Shown: positions 1-6,911 of the stretch, piece by piece
How positions within the stretch are numbered: the first letter of the stretch is position 1
Layout of the letters: the number at the start of each line of letters is the position of its first letter
Source: a bacterium
Lineage (GTDB): Bacteria > 4484-113 > JAFGCY01
Reading direction: 5' to 3'
Length of the DNA stretch: 44,560 nucleotides
Assembly (NCBI GenBank): GCA_020849855.1
Contig: JADZFO010000055.1
Span: 1-44,560, forward strand
The notes under the pieces: generated by a model
The model's database searches: none
Seen by the model: only the letters and a program-made list of their open reading frames with translations
Told to the model about the DNA's origin: nothing
Program-made: the position numbers and the translations under genes

Positions 1-9
1 GCTTGAAGT

Positions 10-32
10 GGCCGGCTTGCAGCCGGCGCTCC
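10..32. repeat. Palindromic module, GGAGCGCCGGC type
   Basis: Two GCCGGC arms (11-16 and 22-27) followed by GCTCC. Read on the minus strand this is GGAGCGCCGGC, a short loop, then GCCGGC. It matches modules at 4239-4290 and the GGAGCGCCAGC module inside the hydantoinase gene, so it belongs to a dispersed family. Confidence 0.7.
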
Positions 33-68
33 GAGGCTGGTACTGCGGTTTCATCATGTGCAACTCGT

Positions 69-117
69 CACTCTTCACTCTTCACTCTTCACTCTTCACT
101 CTTCACTCTTCACTCTT
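69..117. repeat. Heptameric tandem repeat (CACTCTT)x7
   Basis: Seven perfect head-to-tail copies of CACTCTT lie just beyond the 3' end of the M20 peptidase gene. Two further heptamer arrays with different units occur at 6148 and 6213, so the 7-nt period is shared while the unit is not. Confidence 0.95.
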
Positions 118-137
118 TACTCATCACGCTCGCGCTC

Positions 138-1814
138 TCAGCCGGCAAGATCACGCAGGGTCTGGATCAGCAGGGCCGGCAGCTTTTCCAGATAGGGCAG
201 GTAGACCCGCTCGAAGGCGCTGTGCGCGCCCAGGCCAATGGGGCCAAGGTTCAGCAGGGGCATGGCGCAGGCGCGCTGGGCCTCCAGCTGCGCGGGATCA
301 AAGGCCAGCGGGGCCTCGGCCGCGAGAAGCTCAAGCTCGGCCGCCTCGGGGCTGCCAGCTGGCGGGAAGCTGAAATAGCTCATGTCAGAGATGAAAGGAT
401 ACAGCGGCTGCCAGCGCAGCGCATGCCTGCCGGCGAAGGCCCGCCAGCGCCGCTGCTGCTGCGCGTCCGGGCGCTGGGCCGGATAAAAGGGCGGCAGCAG
501 CGAGAGCACCACACGGGCCCGGCCGCGGGGCAGCGCCGCCTCCATCGAGCGGATCCGCGCCAGCGCCCATTCCCGCGGATCCTCATCCTGCGCCGGGCGA
601 CTGCTCTGCGCGCCAGCATCCCAGCCGGCGCTGAGCGCCTGCTGCTGCAAGCGGGCATAGCCCAGCAGCTCGATCTGCCAGCGGGCCAGCGCTGCGGGGT
701 CCTGGGCGCGGCGGCGCCAGCCCCGCTCCTGGGCCCGCAGCTCGCGCAGGTAGTCCCGGCAGGCGCTGGCCACGGCGTGCTCGATCCGCCGCCAGAGGCG
801 CGTGAGGCCCGCGCCGTGGTGAAAGATGTTCAGGTAGAGCTCGCTGCACTGCACCGTCATTACGTCGTAGGCGCTGCGGCGGCTGCGCAGCTCCAGCAGG
901 GTCGGCGCGGGCAGCAGCTGGCCGGCCAGGCCCTGCAGCAGGCTGCGCTGCTGTTCCAGCCGGGCCGCGATGGCGGCGACGAGAGCCGCCGAGTTCAGCC
1001 CGGCGAAGGGCTCGGCGGCGTGGCTGGGCAGGCCGAAGACCGAAACGCCCAGCAGCAGCTTGCCGATGGTGCCGCTGTAGAGGATGCCGCGCAGGTCAAG
1101 GCCGTCCTGGCTGATCTGCGGGCTGCGCCGTGAGCGCCCGCGGCGCTCCGTCAGCGCGCCGGGGTTGCTGTAGTCCACATTCAGCAGGCCGCGCCAGCGC
1201 AGCCTGTGGCGGGTGGCCAGCTGGGCCAGGGGGCCCAGCGCGGCCTTGACCCCCTCGGAGTCGCGCTCCTCATCCGGGCAAAGCAGCAGGGCCAGGCCGC
1301 AGCTCAGGCGGCCATCGCCCGTCCCCGCCGCCTGCTGCGCGAAGCTGCGAAAGGCCAGCAGCGCGGCGGCCACACCGCCCTGCATGTCCAGCTGGCCGCG
1401 GCCAAAGCGCCAGTCAGGGCTCTGAGCCTGCGCCCGCAGCTGCGGGTCCGGGCTCTGCGAAAAGAGCGCGCTGAGCGCGGCCGGGTCGAGGGCCTGCTGC
1501 GCCGCCTCGCCATAAGGCTCCAGCCCGACCGTGTCATAGTGCCCCAGCAGGAGGAGGCAGTCGCCGGGCTCCGCTGGGCCCTGCGCTTTGGGAGCAGGGA
1601 TAAAGGCCAGCACATTGCAGGGCTGGTGCGGGCTGCTGCTCACCGGCAGCTCATGAAGCTCAAAGCCGGGGGCCAGCGCGCAGTGCTCGCGCAGCCACTG
1701 CGCCAGCCAGCGGCCCTTGGCCGCCTCGCCGGCGCTGCCGTTGACCGAGGGCTGGGCGGCGAGCTGCGCCGTCAGCGCCAGCACTTCGCCGCTTAGATCA
1801 GGACTGCCTTCCAC
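138..1814 (-). CDS. M20-family metallopeptidase, RocB-like
   Basis: The 558-residue product resembles the M20 amidohydrolases of the RocB (arginine utilisation) branch in length and motifs. Visible M20 metal-site motifs are GHYDTV (His92, Asp94), GRGQLDMQGG (Asp143) and CPDEERDSEG (Glu182/183), and the TGTIGKLL and SHAAEPFAGLN stretches are typical of RocB. It is probably cytosolic, because no signal peptide is visible. The start is GTG; a TACAAT hexamer ends exactly 6 nt before it and no Shine-Dalgarno is present, so the mRNA may be leaderless. The desaturase gene lies 26 bp upstream on the same strand. The family is clear, but the substrate (arginine-related or another acylated amino acid or peptide) is not shown by the sequence. 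Confidence 0.88.
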   Translation of the reverse strand: MEGSPDLSGEVLALTAQLAAQPSVNGSAGEAAKGRWLAQWLREHCALAPGFELHELPVSSSPHQPCNVLAFIPAPKAQGPAEPGDCLLLLGHYDTVGLEPYGEAAQQALDPAALSALFSQSPDPQLRAQAQSPDWRFGRGQLDMQGGVAAALLAFRSFAQQAAGTGDGRLSCGLALLLCPDEERDSEGVKAALGPLAQLATRHRLRWRGLLNVDYSNPGALTERRGRSRRSPQISQDGLDLRGILYSGTIGKLLLGVSVFGLPSHAAEPFAGLNSAALVAAIAARLEQQRSLLQGLAGQLLPAPTLLELRSRRSAYDVMTVQCSELYLNIFHHGAGLTRLWRRIEHAVASACRDYLRELRAQERGWRRRAQDPAALARWQIELLGYARLQQQALSAGWDAGAQSSRPAQDEDPREWALARIRSMEAALPRGRARVVLSLLPPFYPAQRPDAQQQRRWRAFAGRHALRWQPLYPFISDMSYFSFPPAGSPEAAELELLAAEAPLAFDPAQLEAQRACAMPLLNLGPIGLGAHSAFERVYLPYLEKLPALLIQTLRDLAG

Positions 1815-1820
1815 CGGCCA

Positions 1821-1826
1821 ATTGTA
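1821..1826 (-). promoter_or_regulatory. -10 hexamer TACAAT, probable leaderless start
   Basis: TACAAT on the minus strand ends exactly 6 nt before the GTG of the M20 peptidase gene, which would put transcription start at or next to the start codon. No clear -35 is visible. Confidence 0.55.
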
Positions 1827-1840
1827 TGACCACGCCCGGC

Positions 1841-3040
1841 CTAGCCAGTGCTGCTGCTTGGCGCGGAATCGATGGCGGCTTCAATGCTGCGCAGGGCTTT
1901 CAGCGCTGCTTCCTGGACCCGCAGGCTGCGGTCGGTCAGCGCCTGCCGCAGGGCTTCGGCAGCCTCCTGGGCACTCGCGCCGAGGTTGCCGAGGGCCAGC
2001 GCCGCGGCCTCGCGGACATTGCTGCGGCGGCTGTGCAGCGCCTTCACCAGTGCCGCCGGCGAGTTGCCCAGGCGGCGCAGCAGGCTCAGGGCCAGGCGTT
2101 CAGGCCGGCGCAGCAGTCGCGGCGACTTCGCGCTGTACTTGCCGGGGAAGTCGCGCACGAGCTCCTGGGGGCGCAGATGCGGCGCCAGGTTGGCCCTCTG
2201 CACCCAGCCCAGCAGCTGGAAGGTGCGGATCGACCACCAGGTGGGGTCGAACTCCCACCACTTCATGCCATAGTTCGCCGTGCCGGCGATGGCGTGATGG
2301 TTGTTATGCCAGCCTTCGCCGAAGGTCACCACCGAGACCCACCACAGATTGCGGCTTTCGTCCTCGGTGTTGAAGTTACGGTAGCCAAAGAGGTGGGTCA
2401 CGCTGTTGACAAACCAGGTGTTGTGCCAGACCAGAACGGTGCGCAGCAGGCTGCCCCAGACCACCAGCGAGAGGCCCAGCTGCACGCCGGGCATGCCGCC
2501 ACCCACGGCGAGATAGCCGGCGAGGTAAGTCAGGGCGGCGAAGCCGACCCACATCAGGCCGAACCAGCGCTGGAAGAAGCGCAGCTCGCGGTCGTCGATC
2601 AGGTCGGGGACCAGCTTGCGCAGCTCGGCCTTGTCCACCAGGCGCGGCTGGTCGAAGAAGAGCCAGAGCATATGCGACCAGAGGAAGGACACCAGGGGGC
2701 TGTGCGGGTCGTCCTCATGGTCGCTTTCACGGTGATGCAGGCGGTGGGTTGCGGCCCAGTTGATCGGCCCCATCTCAAGGCAGAGCGCGGCCCAGAAGAG
2801 CAGCACCGTGCGCAGCCAGGGCACGGGCTGCCAGGCGCGGTGGCTGAGCATGCGGTGATAGGTGGCCGAGGCGCCATGGCTGGCGGTGAGCCAGATCAGC
2901 AGCACAGCCAGGATCAGCCCGGGCCAGCTGAAGAACCAGGGGAAGAAGGCCAGCCCGGCGGCGAGATGGATTCCCAGCAGGGCCAGGAAGGTCAGGGGCT
3001 GGAAGCGGCGGCCCTTGCGGGCGGCGCTGAAAGTGGACAT
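1841..3040 (-). CDS. Fatty-acid (acyl-CoA type) desaturase with C-terminal HEAT-like repeats
   Basis: A 399-residue membrane desaturase of the stearoyl-CoA 9-desaturase family. The three diiron histidine boxes are present: HRMLSH (62-67), HRLHH (99-103) and HNNHH (245-249), with hydrophobic segments near 15-55, 75-95 and 160-205. After the usual end (about residue 300) comes a Leu/Ala-rich region, 320-390, with two HEAT/PBS-lyase-like helical repeats (core VREAAALALGNLG, then VQEAALKALRSIE). This extension is not part of the ordinary family. The start is well supported by GAGGAG about 6 nt before the ATG. It probably introduces cis double bonds into membrane lipid acyl chains; the role of the repeats is unknown. 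It lies 26 bp upstream of the M20 peptidase gene and divergent from the methyltransferase. Confidence 0.9.
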   Translation of the reverse strand: MSTFSAARKGRRFQPLTFLALLGIHLAAGLAFFPWFFSWPGLILAVLLIWLTASHGASATYHRMLSHRAWQPVPWLRTVLLFWAALCLEMGPINWAATHRLHHRESDHEDDPHSPLVSFLWSHMLWLFFDQPRLVDKAELRKLVPDLIDDRELRFFQRWFGLMWVGFAALTYLAGYLAVGGGMPGVQLGLSLVVWGSLLRTVLVWHNTWFVNSVTHLFGYRNFNTEDESRNLWWVSVVTFGEGWHNNHHAIAGTANYGMKWWEFDPTWWSIRTFQLLGWVQRANLAPHLRPQELVRDFPGKYSAKSPRLLRRPERLALSLLRRLGNSPAALVKALHSRRSNVREAAALALGNLGASAQEAAEALRQALTDRSLRVQEAALKALRSIEAAIDSAPSSSTG

Positions 3041-3235
3041 CTACTACTCCTCTGCCGCCTGCGCCGTCCAGCATGGACGGACAAAACTGCGGCTGCCGGG
3101 CACACGGGTGCGGTTCAGCGGCGACTGGTCCTTCCCCTGCGGCAGGCCCGCAGCATGAAAAAGACATCAATAACGATAGCATATACCCGATTTAGATAGA
3201 TATTGGTCTGTTCCACCGCATGCTAGCCTCTTGGC
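3041..3235. other. Divergent intergenic region with AT-rich centre
   Basis: About 195 bp between the divergent desaturase and methyltransferase genes. The centre (about 3165-3215) is distinctly AT-rich against a GC-rich background and is the obvious place for outward promoters. No operator palindrome is evident. Confidence 0.5.
3224..3229 (+). promoter_or_regulatory. Extended -10 (TGC-TAGCCT), probable leaderless start
   Basis: TAGCCT preceded by TGC ends exactly 6 nt before the methyltransferase ATG. There is no Shine-Dalgarno. The serine hydrolase gene has an almost identical arrangement (TGC-TAAGCT, 6 nt, ATG). Confidence 0.5.
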
Positions 3236-4168
3236 ATGAGCGATGAGCAGCCCGGCGGCGGCCCGCAGCGCGACCGCTACAGCGATCCCTGGAACCCGGC
3301 CCAGTATGAGCGCTTCAAGAACGAACGCAGCCAGCCCTTTTATGACCTGCTTTCGCTGGTCGACCTGCCGGACAGCGTGGTCGGCACCGCCGAGGAATAC
3401 CGCGCCATCGACCTCGGCTGCGGCACCGGGGAGCTGACCAGCGCCCTGCACCGCGCGCTGGCGGCCCAGGGGCGCAGCGTGGTCACCACCGGGCTGGACA
3501 ACAGCCCGGCGATGCTGGAACAGGCCCGGGGCCACAGCGGCGGCGGCCTGAGTTTTGAGCAGGCCTCGATTGCCGACTTCGCCGGCCTGCCCGCGGACTA
3601 TGCCAGCCTTGACCCCGGGCGCGGAGCCCCGGCGGCACCCTCCAGCAACGGCAAGCATGACAGCCTGCCCTATACCGGAAACTTCGATCTGATCTTCTCC
3701 AACGCCGCGCTGCAGTACATCGAGAACCACCCGGCGCTGCTGGCGGCGCTGAGCGCGCGGCTGAAACCCGGCGGCCAGCTGGCGGTGCAGATGCCGGCCA
3801 ACGACTCCCACCCGGCCTATGCCCTGGCCCAGGCCATCGCCGCCGAGGAGCCCTTCGCCCCGGCGCTGGGCGGCTATCTGCGCAAAAGCCCGGTGCTGGA
3901 GCCCGAGCGCTACAGCGAGCTTCTGGCGCGGCTGAACTTCCGCGAGCAGCATGTGCGCCTGCAGGTCTATCTGCACAGTCTCGCCGAGGTCAGCGAGCTG
4001 GTGGAGTGGGTGCGCGGGACACTGCTGAACAACTACAAGCAGCGCCTCAGCCCGGAGCTCTATGAGCTCTTTGTCGCGCTGTACCGCGAACGACTGCTGG
4101 CTGAGCTGCCGGATGAACAGCCCTACTTCTTCACCTTCCGCCGCGTGCTGCTCTGGGGCCGGATGTAG
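3236..4168 (+). CDS. tam: Trans-aconitate 2-methyltransferase-like SAM methyltransferase
   Basis: The 310-residue class I SAM-dependent methyltransferase matches the Tam family, which methylates trans-aconitate, an inhibitory by-product of the TCA cycle. Family features are the N-terminal WNPAQYERF motif, the SAM-binding DLGCGTGELT loop (about 61-70), the acidic end of beta-2 in GLDNSPAML, FDLIFSNAALQYI, and the C-terminal VEWVRGTLLNNY and PYFFTFRRVLLWGRM blocks. Residues about 122-150 (LDPGRGAPAAPSSNGKHDSL) look like an extra loop compared with the usual family layout; its DNA is an imperfect GC palindrome (3611-3632). It is cytosolic, and the start is set by the ATG 6 nt after TAGCCT. Closely related small-acid methyltransferases cannot be excluded. 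Confidence 0.85.
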   Translation: MSDEQPGGGPQRDRYSDPWNPAQYERFKNERSQPFYDLLSLVDLPDSVVGTAEEYRAIDLGCGTGELTSALHRALAAQGRSVVTTGLDNSPAMLEQARGHSGGGLSFEQASIADFAGLPADYASLDPGRGAPAAPSSNGKHDSLPYTGNFDLIFSNAALQYIENHPALLAALSARLKPGGQLAVQMPANDSHPAYALAQAIAAEEPFAPALGGYLRKSPVLEPERYSELLARLNFREQHVRLQVYLHSLAEVSELVEWVRGTLLNNYKQRLSPELYELFVALYRERLLAELPDEQPYFFTFRRVLLWGRM

Positions 4169-4322
4169 GGGCCCATGGGCAGCATGTGGGGGCCCCGGGG
4201 GCGCATGTAGGGGCGGACCTTGTGTCCGCCCGTCTGTCGGAGCGCCGGCTTTAGCCGGCAATTGGAGCGCGGGCACCCTGCCCGCAGCTTCCCCGGAAGC
4301 GCCGAGTTGTACTCGGCATCTT
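4169..4322. repeat. Cluster of palindromic modules after tam
   Basis: A string of short hairpin modules: TGTAGGGGCGGACC-TTGT-GTCCGCCC (about 4207-4232), GGAGCGCCGGC-TTTA-GCCGGC (about 4239-4259), GGAGCGCGGGCA-CCC-TGCCCGC (about 4264-4286) and GGAAGCGCCGAG-TTGTA-CTCGGC (about 4294-4318). Modules are separated by short linkers such as GTCTGTC. No gene is visible from 4169 to 4560. Confidence 0.85.
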
Positions 4323-4348
4323 GTGGAGTGCAGGGCCTGGCCCGGCGT

Positions 4349-4412
4349 TCTTCTTCCTTCGTGCCTTTGGTCCAAAGAATTCTTACCACCAAGGCACAAA
4401 AACACGAAGAAA
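4349..4412. repeat. Imperfect palindrome of the CTTTGTGCC/CTTGGTGG family
   Basis: The left arm reads TTCTTCCTTCGTGCCTTTGG and the right arm is close to its reverse complement (ACCACCAAGGCACAAAAACACGAAGAA region). Related arms occur at 29139-29200, 34640-34736 and 34977-35093. Confidence 0.8.
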
Positions 4413-4560
4413 CCCGCCGGAGGGCAGGGACGTTAGAGTATGTGAATCAAGCGCACTCAGTACTACACTACGGACGGCTGTGGGCGCCCCGCCTGCATCC
4501 CGGAGCGCCTGTCTTCAGACCGGCATTCCAGACTCGCTTAGGCCGTGCCGTCAGCAGCAG

Positions 4561-6027
4561 TTATCTGTAACGACTCCAGTCTGGTTCGGCCAGCGTCCAC
4601 TGGAAGCTAACAGCGTCGGGAACGACCTTGTCCAGGGCCTCCTTCAACGCAGCTACTTGTTCCGCACTGGCTTCCCGATAGAGCTCAACGCTGAATGTGC
4701 TGCGCGGAAGAGGCGGGGCAGCACCTCGCACCTGAGCCGTGAGCTGCTCGTAGCTGAGTTCGGCCATCTGGTCACCGTAGGCTTTCTGTCCCAGTCTGCT
4801 CTGAATCAACGGCTCAAACTCCGGGTGAGATCGCAGGAAGGCGCTAAGCGCGGAGTTGTAGCGGCCCCAGACTGCCAGAGCCTGCTTTTTGTCCTCTTCG
4901 CTTACCTGATAAGTCGCGGCTGGCTGACCGGGCTGGTAGCGCTGTAGCGGAAAGAGCAGGTATTTCAGTTGTGTGACCTCAAGCTTGCGCTCAGTCATAG
5001 CAGGTGTAATCAGCGGCGTGAGGCGCAATTCCTGGATAAGGGCATCAGCAAAGTCTTCGTCTGTCCAGCCCGGCTGGCCAAAGGTGCTGCCAAGGCCATT
5101 AACGTGGCCCTTGGCAAGCTCACCGGGTGCGAAGGGATCCGCCTGGCGCACGGTCTTCAGTCGTACGACCATGTCTTCCGCAGCCACATCCATCCGCACT
5201 ATGCTGCCCAGACCGGTCTCTGCCAAAGTTTCCGGGGCGAGGAGGTTGTAGTAGTAAAAGCGGGCTGCTTTGCCAGGCTGTGGCATAAATCCACAGAGCA
5301 TGTTGAGGGCGTCGATGTCCGGCTTCCGGTTGAAGTCGCGAGGAAAAATGTAAGCCTTGCCATTAATTTCAATCTCGCGCTGCTCAAACAACTGAGGGTA
5401 CTTTTCCTGAAAGTACCACTGCTTGCTGTAGCGCCTGACTTCGCCTGTCGCTGCGGGCAGGCCGGCACCCGGTGCGTGGACGAATTCGAGCAACTGGGCC
5501 AGCAGTTTGTCGCTCTCGGACGGCAGCGTGATCTTGACTGTTGCGCCCCGAACGAAGCCGTTGCCGGGCAAGAAGGGTTTGGGGGCAACCTCGATAGCTG
5601 CAGTTGGTCTTCCCTCAATTCTGTTCTCGGCGGCCCATTTGCTCACCGCTGCGCTGAGCAGTTCTGCCGGAGCATCTACGGGGCTTTCACTGCCCCCGGG
5701 GCCATAGTACGCCGGCACTTCGATCTCATACTCCACGATCCAGCCGTCGGTGACCGCCCAGCCGTTGCCGCGCGGCCAGAGTGTCAGGCCGGCGACCGTC
5801 AGCAGGCCGGCGAGCAGGAGCAGCATTGTTGTGTTGCGCATGGTATTTCTCCGGCGCAGCTTTGCTGCGCGAGTATGGGCCGCGGCCCAGGCGGCGCTGA
5901 TATCCGGCGCGGGGGGCGCTCCGTCGTCAGCGGCCAGCGGCGCTCCCGCTGCGCCGTGGCCTGAACCGCTGCGGCTGAGGCCCCGCAGGCCGAGATCAAT
6001 CTGTTGTTCCAGTTCGTCGTGCTTCAT
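4561..6027 (-). CDS. Single-pass membrane protein downstream of an ECF sigma gene (putative anti-sigma or target)
   Basis: A 488-residue protein of unknown family. A hydrophilic Ala/Gly-rich N-terminus of about 60 residues is followed by RRR and one transmembrane segment (about 67-84, MLLLLAGLLTVAGLTLW). A roughly 400-residue extracytoplasmic domain rich in charged helices follows. This topology (cytosolic N-terminus, one membrane span, large outer domain) and its place 3' of an ECF sigma factor fit an anti-sigma factor. No zinc-type HxxxCxxC anti-sigma motif is seen in the N-terminus. The spacer to the sigma gene is about 200 bp and packed with repeats, so co-transcription is not certain. 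The start codon has only a weak purine stretch upstream. Confidence 0.7.
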   Translation of the reverse strand: MKHDELEQQIDLGLRGLSRSGSGHGAAGAPLAADDGAPPAPDISAAWAAAHTRAAKLRRRNTMRNTTMLLLLAGLLTVAGLTLWPRGNGWAVTDGWIVEYEIEVPAYYGPGGSESPVDAPAELLSAAVSKWAAENRIEGRPTAAIEVAPKPFLPGNGFVRGATVKITLPSESDKLLAQLLEFVHAPGAGLPAATGEVRRYSKQWYFQEKYPQLFEQREIEINGKAYIFPRDFNRKPDIDALNMLCGFMPQPGKAARFYYYNLLAPETLAETGLGSIVRMDVAAEDMVVRLKTVRQADPFAPGELAKGHVNGLGSTFGQPGWTDEDFADALIQELRLTPLITPAMTERKLEVTQLKYLLFPLQRYQPGQPAATYQVSEEDKKQALAVWGRYNSALSAFLRSHPEFEPLIQSRLGQKAYGDQMAELSYEQLTAQVRGAAPPLPRSTFSVELYREASAEQVAALKEALDKVVPDAVSFQWTLAEPDWSRYR

Positions 6028-6040
6028 CGCATCACTTCTT

Positions 6041-6215
6041 CATGCCGGCGCACGCTATGCGCCCATACAGTCAACCGCGGGCGCAGCCGTGCGCCCCTAC
6101 AATTCACCGCGGGCGCGCTCCACGCGCCCCTACCTCTCTCATCTTCTCCATTAGCCATTAGCCATTAGCCATTAGCCATCTGTACTTGCCGGGCGCACGC
6201 TGTGCGCCCCTACCT
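6041..6215. repeat. Cluster of TGTAGGGGCG palindromic modules between sigma and membrane-protein genes
   Basis: Four modules in the same orientation: about 6044-6066, 6078-6102, 6108-6133 and 6189-6213. Each reads on the minus strand as GTAGGGGCGC, short loop, GCGCCCG. The heptamer array at 6148 sits between the third and fourth. Confidence 0.85.
6148..6180. repeat. Heptameric tandem repeat (CCATTAG)x4 plus partial
   Basis: Four perfect CCATTAG units and a fifth partial unit (CCAT), within the module cluster between the sigma factor and membrane-protein genes. Confidence 0.95.
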
Positions 6216-6242
6216 GTCCCCTGTCGCCTGTCACCTGTAACC
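6213..6242. repeat. Degenerate heptameric repeat (CCTGTCN)x4
   Basis: Units CCTGTCC, CCTGTCG, CCTGTCA and CCTGTAA run into the end of the sigma gene, so that gene's stop codon and last residues lie inside the array. Confidence 0.85.
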
Positions 6243-6830
6243 TCCTCGCTCGAGCGGCGCGCGCAGCGCTTCGCGGCCGCGGTAGAGCCGCTGCTTGGCC
6301 GCCGCCGGGCTGCAGGCCAGCACCCGCGCGCAGTCCTCCAGGCTCAGACCTTCGATGTAGTGCAGCTCCAGCACCTCGCGCAGCGTGGCCGGCAGGCCCG
6401 CCATGGCCTCGGCCAGGGCCAGGCTGAAGCCGTCCCCGTAGCCGTCGCCGGAGCCCTCACCGCCGCCGTTCCCAGCAGCCAGCGGCTGGCCCTGGATGTC
6501 CGCCTTGCCACCGACCGCATCCGCCTGCGCCGCGTCAGGATGAACCGGCGAATTACGCTCGCCTCGCGCCGCCTGCTCGCGCTCGCGCCAGGCCCGGCTG
6601 GCTTTCAGGTCCAGAAAACGCCGCCGGGCGATGGCGAAGAGCCAGCTCTTGAGCGCCAGCGGGTCGCGCAGCTTATGGAAGGCCAGCAGCCCGCGGGCCA
6701 GACTGTCCTGCAGCAGGTCCTGTGCGTCGTCGCCCCGGCCGCCGCACAGCCGCAGGCAAAAGCGCCACAGCGCGCCGTAGATCTCCGGCGTGAGCTGTTC
6801 TTCAAGACCCGGCTGCTTTCCATTCGCCAC
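6231..6830 (-). CDS. ECF-type RNA polymerase sigma factor
   Basis: A 199-residue sigma-70 family protein with only regions 2 and 4, as in ECF sigmas. Region 2 (about 20-80) contains DDAQDLLQDSLARGLLAF and the SWLFAIARRRFLDLK helix. Region 4 (about 140-195) contains LPATLREVLELHYIEGLSL followed by the helix-turn-helix EDCARVLACSPAAAKQRLYRGREAL. The linker between them is unusually long and Gly/Asp-rich (about residues 90-137). The start is GTG, with TACTAG 6 nt upstream and no Shine-Dalgarno. It should direct transcription to a specific promoter set on an unknown signal; the downstream membrane protein is the likely partner. Confidence 0.92.
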   Translation of the reverse strand: MANGKQPGLEEQLTPEIYGALWRFCLRLCGGRGDDAQDLLQDSLARGLLAFHKLRDPLALKSWLFAIARRRFLDLKASRAWREREQAARGERNSPVHPDAAQADAVGGKADIQGQPLAAGNGGGEGSGDGYGDGFSLALAEAMAGLPATLREVLELHYIEGLSLEDCARVLACSPAAAKQRLYRGREALRAPLERGGYR

Positions 6831-6911
6831 CCCTGCCTAGTATGACTGGCCGGCCAGGGCGAAAGGTAACAGGACCCCTCGCAGGCCTGCCACTGACGCG
6901 CGGCAGCCGGT

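Noticed and set aside
69-117. CRISPR array
   Set aside because: The repeat unit is 7 nt without spacers; it is a simple tandem repeat. No CRISPR-like array with 25-40 nt repeats and spacers, and no cas gene, is seen anywhere in the window.
1826-3199. Plus-strand open frame (457 codons) opposite the desaturase
   Set aside because: The desaturase has all three histidine boxes; the opposite frame is His/Gln/Ala low complexity.
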